DNA of 64,000 bases. Origin: Ramazzottius varieornatus (taxonomy: Eukaryota > Tardigrada > Eutardigrada > Parachela > Ramazzottiidae). Below the pieces are notes generated by a model that saw nothing but the letters and a program-made list of their open reading frames with translations, was not told the DNA's origin and did not search any database. Where the stretch lies: assembly GCA_001949185.1 (NCBI GenBank), contig BDGG01000009.1, forward strand, positions 1,473,601 through 1,537,600, read 5' to 3'. The position numbers and the translations under genes were made by a program. How positions within the stretch are numbered: position 1 is the stretch's first letter; every line of letters starts with the position of its first letter. Positions 48,651 through 59,621 of this stretch are shown here, one piece after another.

Positions 48651-50855
48651 CTAGGGACACAGCCAGCCGCCGAAAGCCCTTTCCAGCTCTTTGGCCACAG
48701 CCAGGGAAAATCGATCGTTGTAGTGGTTACTCACCTGAAAAACAAGATAAGACAGGTGAATCTTGAGGTAATCCAACTGTAGGTACAATGTACCTAATAC
48801 GGGACACTTACGACTTGGACACCCAAAGGAAGGTTGTTACTATCCAGACCAAGAGGAATATGGGTACTGGGCAAACCTGAAAAAAACACTTTGAGCAGCC
48901 CTGTGCACAACAAAAAAATCATCATTCAGCCCACCTAGAACGTTGAATATGGCGGTGTAGGCAAAGTTGAAGGGCATCAGCAGCGGCTGATGGTGGAAAG
49001 GCGCTGTACGCGGATGTGTGGGATAGATGAAGACACCATCCGGCCCCAACATCTTCACAAAGGTCTCCTCTAGTTCTGCACACATCTGGACAAAGTGCTC
49101 TTGTCGTTCGGGGAACTTGGCCGTTACCTCTTCTGTCAGTCCCAGAGCGACGGCCGGGAAGGTGTGGGGCGACAGGCCCAAGAACCACTTGGCCAGCTCC
49201 GTATAAGGGTTGACCTTCCCTTCTCTGTTGGCCATATCCTCGGTGAATGTGTGGTCGTCCATGGACATCATGGACGACCAGACGTCCAGCGAGAAGCGGA
49301 GAGGCTTGATGGGCTCGAAGGAGACCATCTCGGCGCCACAGCGGCTCTCCAAGTGATGAACGGCATCCATCAGTGCCTTCTTGATCGACGTCTGGACAGG
49401 CGAAATCAGTGGGAAACCACCGTCGTCCACTGCGAAGTACAGCTTTAACTTTGAGAGGTCGACGGGCTGGTCGAGGAGAAGACGATCGGCCTTGGAAGCC
49501 AGAAGCACCTACGAGAAGATGGCGCTGCACTTACGGCCTTTCCCATAATCCATCAAAGATACACTGTATTTCTAAGCTGTACAGAAAAGCAGGCATCTCC
49601 ACTACGTTTAGCGTACAGTGAGAGTATGATACCTTGTACATGGGGATCAGATCCTCGGAGAAGCGACACATCGGACCCGTCACCAGGAACTTTGACAGAG
49701 CACCCGAAGCGTCTAAAATACAATTGTTCATCTCCAGTATTACGTGCCGAGTAGCGGCTTCCCAGCATGACGAAAGATCAATAGAAGCTTACCGGGAAAC
49801 TGGCCAGCGTTTGAGACTAATCCGAAGGTTGGTTTGTGTCCGAAGATACCGTTGAAGAAAGCCGGCATGCGGATGGAGCCTCCAATGTCAGAGCCGATGC
49901 CCATTGGCGAGCCACACGACGCCAGCAGCGCTAAACGAAATGCACACATATCAATGAACTGAAGATAGCCAGATGAAGCTAGTTAAGTTTGAGGCAAGGG
50001 AGGCGGCCTACCCGCTTCACCACCAGAGGAGCCCCCAACCGTTCGTCGGGTATCGTAGGGGTTGCGAGTTTGACCGTAAATCTTATTACTCGATTCCCAC
50101 CACATGCAGATTTCCGACACATTGCTCACCGCCAGCGCAATACCACCTGCAAGAATCAGCGTCCAATACTTTTATCCATCGACACGTTGACAGGAGGTTG
50201 TGGACTAAGAAGCCTTCCTGCTTCGTACCAGCTGCCCGCATCAGCCTCACACAATCCGCGTCTTCCTTGGCTACAAAGCCTTTCCTCAAGTAAAGTCCCG
50301 ACGTGTTGGGCAGACCCACCACGCGCATACACTCTTTGCAGGTGAATGGTACACCTGCAAAACATATTATGGATAATCAACTCGCTCTTCGCTGTAGAGC
50401 GAATGATAATCTGACGGAAAACCATGCTCACCCAGAAATGGTTTTTTGTCCACAGAGAATTCATCGCTCAGTGAGCCACTTTCCAGCAGACGATCCACCT
50501 GGCGGGCTTCTCGTCGGGCTTCTTCGAAACGGTCGGCAACGACGGCATTGATGATGGGGTTGACATCCTTGATACGCGTGATGAACTCTTCCACCACATC
50601 AGCACTGCGAATTTCACGGGCACGAATCTTCCGAGATAGGAAAGTGGCCGACTCCAGCAGAAGAGTGGAGCGAGGTGCTGGAAGGAAGACTCTCGGGTGG
50701 AAGGCCGAGTAGTACAGTCCAAAGAGGACATCTGTCACACAGTCCAGGATAATCCTGACGAGGAAACACCAGTAGAATGCCACCGTCTTCACCACAGAAA
50801 CCACCGACAGATGCTCACGGTCCACCGTGAACATCTCGACCTTCAGTCTGTCCAT
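48651..50855 (-). CDS. Fatty-acid amide hydrolase (FAAH2-like)
   Basis: Membrane-bound amidase-signature serine hydrolase that degrades anandamide and related fatty-acid amides. Eight exons: 50432-50855, 50229-50354, 50012-50146, 49793-49930, 49633-49712, 48935-49508, 48812-48876, 48651-48734; 541 aa (human FAAH2 532). An N-terminal hydrophobic helix (about 25-50) precedes [23 protein letters not shown] with the catalytic lysine, [23 protein letters not shown] with the cis-serine, and [21 protein letters not shown] with the nucleophilic serine, so the Ser-Ser-Lys triad is complete. RPFNFAYT-like [14 protein letters not shown] and the end FGGWLCP match FAAH2. The ATG at 50855 follows a splice acceptor by about 20 nt, so a non-coding first exon is likely. 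Confidence 0.95.
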
Positions 50856-51624
50856 CCTGGCCTCTTCGCTCACCACCTGCTACAATAGTCCTTTACAATC
50901 CCGTGCGATTAAAGAAACAGCAGAGGGGGGATGGAAATAGGAAGATTTAGACCAAACATCCAAACAGAGTTAGCAGACCGATCCTGCTGATGGGCGGATC
51001 TACCTCAACCGGAAATACGTCACTCGTCGACGCGTCTGTGTGACAAGTCGACTGTGGTTCCATTGATCGTTGATTGGAAGGCCCAGGCCTAGTAAATTTA
51101 CTCTGGTGATTCGGAATGGAAGTTACTTGCTCCAGAGTCCAGACGGATTCAGTTCCGTCACTTCTGTGCTAGTTCATCCATTCTGTGTCGCACTCTTAGA
51201 ACTGGTGTGGTAATTCGAATAGCAGCCGAGCTTGCTTGCACTCGGAGACTTCGTTGGGCCCAGGAATCCCGCGTAGGGATCGTCACTGGGAGCTGAAGGA
51301 TGCATTCGACCGGAGGTGGGTGGGTAACATAGTCTGTTTCTACTTTAGTGGAGTTCCCAGGTTAAACGCCATAATAGTGACCCGGGATGCGTATCTGCGT
51401 TAGTATCGCTGTTCTAAACTAATGGAAGAGTGCTCGTAGGTCTGGTTAAGCTGCGGACGCTGTGCGACTCGAGGATCACCAGTCAACAATGCGCCACTGC
51501 CACAAGGCTCTTCATCAGGGAGAAGCACGATAGCCACCTTGGCAATGCTGCCAACAGGCATGTCGAGGGACCGGATCATGTCCCACAGGTTCCCACATCG
51601 GCGAAATCCAGCATCTTGGGCAAC
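50856..51624. other. Divergent intergenic region; possible 5' exons of both neighbours
   Basis: About 770 bp. It ends in the NDUFA9 first exon, whose frame is open back to about 51418 without an ATG; a mitochondrial presequence exon may therefore lie here. An acceptor near 50877 suggests a non-coding FAAH2 exon further right. Confidence 0.4.
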
Positions 51625-53308
51625 ATGAAGAGAGGTCGTGGTGGACGCTCCTCCTTTAGTGGCATCGTGGCCACTGTCTTTGGTGCTTCGCAAAGAGCCC
51701 TCGTTGCCCCTGTCCTTATCAATGCCTTAGGTACGTAATATGCAAAACTTCCGGTAACCCCCTCGGCTGTGCTTATGAGGTTGCGGATGAGTAATCGGCG
51801 ACTGACAAGTGATTGTGTCTTCTAGGTAAAATTGGCTCGCAGATCATCGTAGCGCACAGGTGCGACCCTTATGATGTCAAAGACTTCAAGCTGATGGGTG
51901 ATCTGGGGCAAATCTTGTTCCACCAAGTCGACCTTCGCGATGAAGCAGCCATTAGGAAGAGCATGAAGTACTCCAACGTTGTCATCAACCTCATAGGAAG
52001 AGACTACGAGACCAAGTAAGCTCGTCACATTGTCCAACGACTCAAATATTGGCTACTTTCTTAACCTTAAATTTCATCTTTTCTTCTGCAGAAACTTTAG
52101 CTTCGAACAAGTGCATGTGGAAGGGGCTCGTCGTCTAGCCCGCATCGCAAGAGAGACAGGTGTTGGGACATTCATCCACTTGTCTGCTCTGAACGCTGCC
52201 GAGAAGCCAAAGAGATGCATTCTTCCTGGTGGTTCAAAGTTTCTGGCCTCGAAGGTTAGTCTTGCGTAGTGTTTTCGCTGACAATATCTAGTGTGAAACG
52301 CTTAATCTGTTGGAGTAACCTGGTGCTTTTTCTAGTGGAGAGGTGAGAACGCAGTGAGGGAAGAGTTTCCCGATGCAATCATCATGCGACCAGCAGACAT
52401 TTTCGGACCCGAAGATCGCTTCTTCAACTACTACGCCCGACCGTGGCGAAAGAACGCAACCTATATGCCTTTGTGGAAGTCCGGCGAACAAACGATCAAA
52501 CAGCCAGTATACGTAAGTCTCTAGTGCCCATTTAGTTTCCTTTTCCAGACTGTATTAAGGCAGTTACGGACGTTTGCAGGTTGGAGACGTGTGCGAGGGC
52601 ATCGTCAAATCCATCTCGGACAAGGACGCTCCCGGCCGGACTTATGACCTTGTGGGGTCAGTCAGATTCAAATTGCAATCGACATTACATTAGCACGAAA
52701 TGTAACTTGTGCTTTCATCCGTAGTCCAAGACGGTACTACCTCAGTGATCTGGTGGACTGGATGCATTTAGTCATGCGGAGAAATCCCGAATTTTGGGGA
52801 TATATCAGAGGCCCTTTGGACCCCATCACAGCGTACGTTAACTGCCATAGTCCCGCATAGCTGAGAAGGTCTGTGTGGAGAAGAGTTAAACCTGTTTTCG
52901 GTTACAGGTTCAAGATCTTTTGCTCGACTTTCTTCGCCTACAACACGCCCAGGATGACGATGGAGCGGACGGAAAGGGAATACGTTACGGACGTGCGGAC
53001 ACCGGGAAACCTCGATCTAGAGGATTTGGGACTGACCAGCCTGAAAAATTTGGAAGACTACGCCCCTTGGCACCTAAAACCCTACCGAGCATTTAACTAC
53101 TACACGGAAGAACTAGGTAGGCTGCGCATGAATTTCTCATCTGCCAGATGTTGCAGTTTGTGTGTGAGTTGACCGATAAGTTTTGTCCGCAGGTGAGTTT
53201 CCGGACCCGGGATTTCCCTACTCAATGCCTGGAGATAAGAAGAGCGCTTTTGACGACGACTACCTTCCAGCGCTGCCCAAAGACTGGCTACCCAGAATTA
53301 TCTACTGA
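51625..53308 (+). CDS. NDUFA9: NADH dehydrogenase (complex I) subunit 9, 39 kDa
   Basis: Accessory subunit of mitochondrial complex I, an atypical short-chain dehydrogenase needed for assembly. Exons 51625-51730, 51826-52015, 52092-52254, 52336-52512, 52580-52656, 52725-52832, 52908-53116 and 53193-53308 give 381 aa from the first in-frame ATG. Family blocks: GRGGRSSFSGIVATVFGA (human GKGGRSSVSGIVATVFGA), VVINLIGRDYETKNFSFEQV, FIHLSALNA, EDRFFNYYA and VGPRRYYLSDLV. The NADPH-binding glycine motif just after the first block is changed. The presequence is missing with this start, so the true 5' end is probably in an upstream exon. The gene converges on ANKRD49. Confidence 0.93.
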
Positions 53309-53609
53309 TTCTGGCGCTCCTCAGGGCTTGGCCACATAGCCTGCGTGCTCGTGAATTGTGACAGTTTGGCTGAATGTTCGTTAGTCTGGAATCAGCATAA
53401 ACAATATCACGTATATTTAGTTTCCAAAATCTGTGTATACTGTATAGTAATAGGTGAAACTTTTGTTTGATGGTATCTTTGGGTGGCACTCATTGCATAT
53501 ATCTGCAAAAATTGCGCAAAAGCCCTCTGATTTCACTTGGAAAGTTCATTGAAAGAGTTGTGTGGACGATGTTTAAAAAGACACTGGTGATATTAATTCT
53601 ATCCTATAA
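53309..53609. other. Convergent 3' UTR region
   Basis: About 300 bp between the NDUFA9 and ANKRD49 stop codons; A/T-rich at 53580-53610. No gene is seen. Confidence 0.35.
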
Positions 53610-54263
53610 TTATATATTGGGCTGTCTTGTGAAGCAGTCACCGGTCTCTGGAACGCTATCGAAATATTTGCTATAGGGTCCAGATCTTCGTGCAATTATG
53701 AGAGCGGTTTCGCCAGCTGCAGATTTCAGTGAGACGTCTATGCAAGGATGCGAAAGTAAACAGAGAATCATGTCTCCAGCTTGGCGATTACTAGCTGCTA
53801 GATGCAAAGCAGTAAGGCCGTTATTCGTTACTGCATTGACATCCGCCCCGTTATGAAGCAATATCTTTGCCGTGGCTGGACAATTCCATCTGGCAGCGCT
53901 GTGGAGAGGTTCCCATCCGTCGTTTGTCCTAGCTCGAACAGATGCATGGCGGAAAATGAGCTCGGCGGCCATTTCAGCGTGATCGTTGTAGGATGCGCGG
54001 TGTAACGCTGTGTAGCCATCTGAATCACTCGCGTGTAGTAAAGATGGGTTCTCGTCAAGCAGACTTCGCACAAGATCAAGGTGGTTCTTCTCGGCAGCGT
54101 ACAGGAATCGCTCGGCGATATCTTTGATGGTTAATGGATCCACTTCGCACTCTTCGTCGCTTTCCTCGTTCTCCATGTTGTACGACTCCAAGCAGGACAT
54201 GATTTCCTGCATTTTCCTCTCAAGCGACTCCTCCGTTTCCTCCTGAAGCAGCTCCTCGTCCAT
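53610..54263 (-). CDS. ANKRD49: Ankyrin-repeat protein, ANKRD49-like
   Basis: Single coding exon of 217 aa. An acidic coiled N-terminus (EELLQEETEESLERK, then EESDEECEVD) is followed by four ankyrin repeats from about residue 70: FLYAAEKNHLDLVRSLL, DGYTALHRASYNDHAEMAAELI, DGWEPLHSAARWNCPATAKILL and NGLTALHLAASNRQAGDMILCLL. The order, spacing and the ALHRASYNDH and PLHSAARWN phrases match human ANKRD49 (PLHRAAYSGH, PLHSACKWN). ANKRD49 is nuclear and implicated in spermatogenesis; no enzymatic role is expected. The start is the ATG three codons after an acceptor-like CTGCAG, which suggests a non-coding first exon. It is one of only two genes here whose coding part shows no intron need. Confidence 0.9.
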   Translation of the reverse strand: MDEELLQEETEESLERKMQEIMSCLESYNMENEESDEECEVDPLTIKDIAERFLYAAEKNHLDLVRSLLDENPSLLHASDSDGYTALHRASYNDHAEMAAELIFRHASVRARTNDGWEPLHSAARWNCPATAKILLHNGADVNAVTNNGLTALHLAASNRQAGDMILCLLSHPCIDVSLKSAAGETALIIARRSGPYSKYFDSVPETGDCFTRQPNI

Positions 54264-54742
54264 TTTCTGCAGCAAAAAGACCGAGTGCACAGGAGTGATC
54301 TAACTGTCTCAAAGTCCAGAATCTGGATACGAGTAGATATGCAATCTACTTCCGGTGGCCCATTGTGGAGTGTGGACAAGTACCAGTTGATCTGTTGTGG
54401 TTTGATTGAAATCCCTCTGTGACATGACATCATGACTGTGTACCGTAGGTCACACTGATGACATGCGGATTTCGCTACCATGCGCCCATCCTCGCCACCA
54501 TGGTCCATTCATGGATTTGTGGAGCGAGTTTCTCCGCTCACCTGGATCATTGGTTACCCGATCGATCGATAGTACCTTTCCGCTGCGATATGGATCAGCG
54601 AGATGCCCATAAAATTTCTCATGTGTAGGGCTGCAGGCAACTTCCAAAATTTCAGGATTAACTGGACCTTTTCTCTTGTATAAGGAACAAGGCCGGGTTT
54701 CGGGAACCGAAAGCGCTAGTCCATCCTACTTGGTCGCCGCGA
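54264..54742. promoter_or_regulatory. Divergent promoter region, ANKRD49 and MKS1
   Basis: About 480 bp between outward-facing start codons. No coding exon is recognised; it should hold both promoters and an ANKRD49 leader exon. Confidence 0.4.
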
Positions 54743-57700
54743 ATGGAAGATCCTGTCGGTGCAACCGCGTACTATCGTTCTACGGACCCGCAGAAAAACT
54801 TCAAGATCAGGTAATTATAAGATGAGGCTCCCTTGTTACGCAGAAAATCTGTAAGTTGGTTCTTCGTTTCAAATGCGATAGGCCAGGCAACGTGATTTTG
54901 CAGGGTACGAATACGAAAGTTGGTTCCTGCTGTCCCAAAGCCAATCAGCGGAGCGGCTCCTGCACCACTCGACCCAGATAAGTTGGTGGCAGAAGTGACG
55001 GATAATTATCCTGTGAGCGCAGCAGACCTTGAGCAAGAAGGATATTGTCGAACCTTTTCCTGGCAGGAACGAATCTACAGTCGAGTATGGTGTTTGCAAA
55101 GCTCGGTACAATGGACCCTGTTGAAAGTGGTGCGTCGTTTCAGGCGGAGCAGGTATTGTACAAGGACTTGAAGAACTGCGATACCCCCAGGAAGAAAGCT
55201 ATCCATCAGGTCGTCATAGCCATAACTGATGCCGAACGACAGTTCCATGACGGTCCTCTTTACACTTGGGTCGACGCTGATGTCAGCTCTGAAATGAATG
55301 CGGTTGGTCAGCTTTCATTTCTTTTACAGCTCCCAAATACGCCACAGTTGACAGGTCTTCAAGTATACTTGCTGGGTTTTTTCCCCAGCTAACTCCGCTG
55401 ACGGATGACGAGAATGTTACGGAAACCCATCTGGGGACCGATGCCGCGCCCTACCGGCCACGACGACCTCGTATCGAAGATTTGTAAGTGGACTGGTTTG
55501 GCAAAGTTATATCCAGCTTGACGACCAGACAACTGACAAATGTTATCCTAGGAGTTCACAGAATAATCAGCGGGAAGTTTTCCGTCTGATGTCACCGAGA
55601 CACAATGTTGCTCGTGCTACAACAGCCATGTTCATCATGGTGAACCTGACCGACACGAATGCACCGAAGTATAAGCCAACACTGACAAAATTCATCTTTT
55701 CAGCATTCAAGCTTACCAGAATTCATCTAGGCCGTCGAAGGACAATGGGATTCGTGTCCTGTGCAAAATGCAGGTTGATTCGGAGGGACTACTTGCTGTT
55801 CAACCAGATTTCAACGCCTCCAGAAGCCCTTACGTAATCGACGTCAGTCGCCCGGGTAAAGTCGCAGGTACTAGCTGAACTGGATACTCGGTTCTCACTT
55901 GAAAATGCCATCACCATGTTGTCATCTAATGATACTGGCTTTCGGACCAGAAAAGTACGAATATCACCTGGAGCACGCTTCGGAAAATATGGCTCGGTAA
56001 GGGCCTCGGGTCCGATGGCCGTCTTGTAACTCGTACTTCCGCTATCTGTCGCAGCTCTTGAAAATGTCGTCTTCTAGCAGGATGGACTTGGAGAAAGAAA
56101 AGCAACTGTTCAGAGCCCTGTACCAGCGCTACTCCAACCACCAAGCTGTCTTGGTGGGAAACGATTTCGATATGGTGAGCAAGCAAACATTCACTCGTAC
56201 ATCCTCCAATTATCTCATCTTATGCACACCCTCCATCATTTTAGCCGAAGGATGGATACACCCGCCTTTACTATTCCGGAGAAATTGGTACCACAGCTAT
56301 AGAAGGCTCGGCGAAGCTAAAATAAGCCGTTCTTAGCCGTGGCTAAAAATATTTTAGCCGCGACTAAAATGTATTGTGCGTTCGATTGATTTATTGATGT
56401 TGAGTCGGCTAAAATAGTTTTGGCATCAATTAATCATTCGAACGCACAATACATTCTAGCCGTGGCTAAAAGTATTTTAGCTGCTTTAGCCGCGGCTGAA
56501 ATATTTTTAGCCACGGCTAAGAACGGTTAAAACGGCTTATTTTTAGCTTCGCCGAGCCTTCTATAACCATAGCAATGTTGTTTTCGATAAGTCAGACAGT
56601 CAGTTTGCGAAACAAAAGAGGTCAGATGGGTTAATGTAATAATATTTGCAGTTGATGCCGATGGGTTCGACCACGACGATCTATTTGTCCATTTCCTTCT
56701 GGAAATTCCATCAGGTATGCACGATATAATTTCAAACAACCGGACAAGACCGCTACTTTTATGGTAATGGAAGATAATTTGTTGATGTCCCGACTAGGCA
56801 TGAGGCTTTTTTTAAACGCCAGCTGCCTGACAGATTTACGTTTTATCGTTGTAGGGTGGACTAGCGAATGGGGTTCTTCGGGAGATAAAGAGCCGGCTCA
56901 TTTTAGTTCACAAATTGCTCAGCGCCGGAAAGTACGGGAGGCTTCCTCATGTTGTGTTATGAGGGACTAGTGTGTTATTCTTGACCAAGAAATGTGCGAA
57001 GCAGGCTGGAAGGCACTTTTTCGGATGCCCTTTCGGGTGGAACATGGAGTACTCGGCGGAGTCGCACCTTCCGACAGATTCAAACTACCGCCTTGACTGG
57101 CCAAGGCTGCTCTTCGAAGTCGTCTCTCTGGATGCTTGGAACCGATACCGAGTTGAAGGTTATGGCTTCCTGGACGTCTTGTCAGCGGTTGGGTCCGCTG
57201 TGGAAACTGTCCATACCTGGATACCGATTGGGGAAGGGAGCAACGCAAAGCTTCGACGATACTTGGTGGGTGGTGGAGCAGAGCTGGAGAACCTAAATTA
57301 CGTGACCGTTCCTCGAGACTTCAAGGTTAGTTAGTTATCGAGTTACCTGTGCCTCTATGATCCTGCTTCCAGCTTGTTTGGTTCGCTTTCCCCAGGCCAA
57401 AGAATTCAGTCGGTATGGATTTCGCACTGCGGGCGCGGGAAGACTTCGAGTGCGACATACCTTGATAGTGCAACGCGGGTAAGCTTCCCACCGGTAATGT
57501 TCGGCTTTCTCCACACGAGGACGGACAACCAAGGCGTAAATCGGTACATTTCGTTGCAGAATTTCGACAAACGGTCAGAACAAGCTGTCGTATATCTCAA
57601 GTCGCTACCATCGGGGTTTCAGAGGAGATCCCCAAAGGGCATCGTACGTGATTACTCTTAGGAAATGCACACAATACACAATGTCACCTCATAAGACATC

Positions 57701-57823
57701 ATCAAAAGACAGTATGCTTGCAGGATGGCTACATTTGACCAAGCCGTGGAACGAGTTCTGGAAGCTTTCAAGCGAGCTCGGCGACGCCTCCTTGAAGCGC
57801 GTGGAATTTTGAATGTGGATTAA
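54743..57823 (+). CDS. MKS1: Meckel syndrome 1 homologue, B9-domain transition-zone protein
   Basis: Component of the ciliary transition-zone MKS complex that gates proteins at the base of cilia. Fifteen exons: 54743-54810, 54904-55084, 55144-55302, 55389-55483, 55552-55668, 55704-55867, 55951-55996, 56078-56174, 56245-56287, 56652-56714, 56855-56931, 56990-57325, 57396-57478, 57560-57643, 57724-57823; 570 aa (human 559). Landmarks: AYYRSTDPQKNFKIR (human AVYRSRDPVRNLRLR), FSWQERIYSR, VLCKMQVDSEGLLAVQPDF, HDDLFVHFLLEIP opening the B9 domain, LLFEVVSLDAWNRYRVEGYG, LENLNYVTVPRDFK, and the C-terminal VLEAFKRARRRLLEAR. All phases close. Intron 9 holds a palindromic element. The acceptor of exon 12 is weak. 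The gene indicates that the organism builds cilia. Confidence 0.93.
56298..56565. mobile_element. Palindromic MITE in MKS1 intron 9
   Basis: Near-perfect foldback of about 268 bp. Outer ends TATAGAAGGCTCGGCGAAGC and GCTTCGCCGAGCCTTCTATA are exact complements; inner arms continue with TTAGCCGTGGCTAAAA and its complement and with TTGTGCGTTCGATTGAT-type sequence mirrored at 56410-56450. TA borders both ends. No reading frame. It lies wholly in the intron between exons 9 and 10. Confidence 0.9.
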
Positions 57824-58532
57824 TTACTGTACTCGGTTCGACTTCCCTGTGTAAAGTTGGTCTGCAACTTGGCATTGTCTCTTTTTTATTGATTGTGATG
57901 TATGGATATCCGCTGCAACCTGGAATGTTACGCAATTTAGATGAACGAACATGCTGTGAAAAGTAGCAGACGTGATGTGAGAGTAAAGAACCATAGCTTT
58001 ACTCCTGGACACTGGACAAACCACACGGCTGGAGCGGTCGCATGTAATGTATGGTAATGTTAGAGTATGTAAGATAGGGAGGTACGTGAGCGTACCGGTT
58101 TTCGGGCCGAACCACTTGTGCCGAGCCGCTCATTTTGACCAACGGTTCACGAGGATAAAGCGGGTTGCTCCAAGAGAGGCTGAATACGTCGTATTGCCGT
58201 TCGCGTTTCGATACAAGAGGCAGCGTTATTGAGCGAAGACACATGACGTCAGGAACGGGTCCCGCACAACAGGACTGCCTTTCGGAGAAACAACCTTTTC
58301 TTCTCATTCTGAATTTCTGATTCCAGTATTCCAGTCGCTGGGACATTCTTGTCGAACTCTTTGCTTTCTCGCCGTTTTGTTCTTTCTATTACAGGATTTG
58401 CGGATTATCTTGATGCTGTTCTGCTCCTAACGAACTATCAGGACAGATCGATCTAAGACCGAAAGCAGCTGGATACATCCCGAAGTAGAAAGAACGCAGC
58501 CAGGCAAGTAAGTACCCTCTTAATCTCTTATC
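57824..58532. other. Intergenic region after MKS1
   Basis: About 710 bp. It contains MKS1 3' sequence. A minus-strand open frame of 43 codons starting at 58130 (stop at 57999) has a favourable CAAAATG context but no recognised relative. A donor-like GCAA/GTAAGT lies just upstream of 58533. Confidence 0.3.
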
Positions 58533-58756
58533 ATGTCGGTTGGTTGGGTATTCATCAAAGTTAATAGGATAGGAGGCGCGGCTACTGTCAAGCTCTTTCC
58601 ATCGAACATATCTGTTTCATTTGAAGATCTTGTCCAGCTAAAGCCAGCCCGACAGCCGTGAGTGAAGTTGTTACAGGAACAATCTGACTGACCCGTTACA
58701 GGCCTGAAGGTATGTTGATATATCATCCTGGTTTGACAAACGACGAAGATCGTTAA
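58533..58756 (+). CDS. Unrecognised 59-aa protein, two exons
   Basis: ATG at 58533, exons 58533-58657 and 58702-58756, GT-AG intron of 44 bp (donor GTGAGT, acceptor TTACAG), phase 2, closing to 59 aa. The composition looks like a real globular fragment: it begins MSVGWVFIKVNRIGG, continues TVKLFPSNISVSFEDL and ends LIYHPGLTNDEDR. No signal peptide, membrane helix or low complexity. I do not recognise the family. The stop lies only 21 nt before the CKS1-like ATG, with a polypyrimidine-AG between them. It could instead be a chance frame in a CKS1 leader, but the codon pattern and exact splice closure argue for translation. Confidence 0.45.
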
Positions 58757-58777
58757 TGAGTTCGGTCTTGGTTGTAG

Positions 58778-59232
58778 ATGTCAAACAACAAGTTTTACTA
58801 CTCGGACAAGTACAACGATAGCGAGTATGAATATCGGTAAGTGGATGGTGTCTGTAGAGCGTTAGATTGTCACTTCCATTGGAGATGCCTCCTCTGCTTG
58901 CAGACACGTTGTTCTGCCAAAAGACATGGCCAGCCGAGTTCCAAAGTCGCGCCTCATGACGGAGAATGAATGGCGTGGACTAGGCATCCAACAGAGCCTA
59001 GGATGGGAGCATTACATGATCCACAAACCAGGTTTGTATTGCTCACCTATTTAACGTCGTTCAAGACTTTGTGGTCTCTTTATATGTTGCAGAGCCTCAC
59101 ATCATCCTCTTCCGACGTCCCTTGCCCGAAGACTTCAAGCGAGAAATGCAGATGAAGAAGGACAAGAAGCGTGAAGAAACCTCGGGAGCTGACATCATGC
59201 TAGCGGGACGGCGGGAAAAGATTAACGTCTAG
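58778..59232 (+). CDS. CKS1-like cyclin-dependent kinase regulatory subunit
   Basis: Small CDK-binding protein that docks phosphorylated substrates and, with SKP2, helps degrade p27-type inhibitors. Exons 58778-58836, 58904-59031 and 59093-59232 give 108 aa. The core is almost human CKS1: [55 protein letters not shown]; the hinge HxPEPH and the phosphate-binding region are intact. The C-terminus continues about 35 residues beyond the usual end as a charged tail rich in lysine and glutamate. The ATG directly follows a TTGTAG acceptor, so the 5' UTR is spliced on just before the start, by cis- or trans-splicing. The upstream small gene ends 21 nt earlier. Confidence 0.95.
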
Positions 59233-59621
59233 AAGTGGGGGACCATTGAAGCAAAGCAAGCGGACCAGTAGCCAAGCCTAGCTTTACATTCTACTATCAG
59301 AGGGTTGTTTTTCTCACTGTATATTTTAGTTTTCCAAGCGAGGCCTCCACTCGACTTTTCAAGGTTTCTACATGCTGGTTCGCTATCCTTCCGTTTCCTC
59401 TATTCAGGGCCATATTCCGACCCGTTGTACATGTACGTAGCCTCACATGTAAGACATCTTGATAGTGCTCAGTAGATAGTCCATTTCCGATGGACGATAA
59501 ACCGCCACACATCTCTTTTCGTCTGCTAGTCGCTGTAGAATAAACTGCAGTTGCTGCATCTTGTTTCCCCTGTCAATTCGGGTCACTTGTCCATATCCTA
59601 AAAGTCCGCATTCTGTTAACG
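59233..59621. other. Intergenic region, CKS1-like to hexosaminidase
   Basis: About 390 bp between two plus-strand genes; presumably a 3' UTR and a promoter. No gene is seen. Confidence 0.35.

Noticed and set aside
50367-50876. Start of the FAAH2-like protein at 50876
   Set aside because: That codon is GTG and directly follows a splice acceptor; the first ATG is at 50855.
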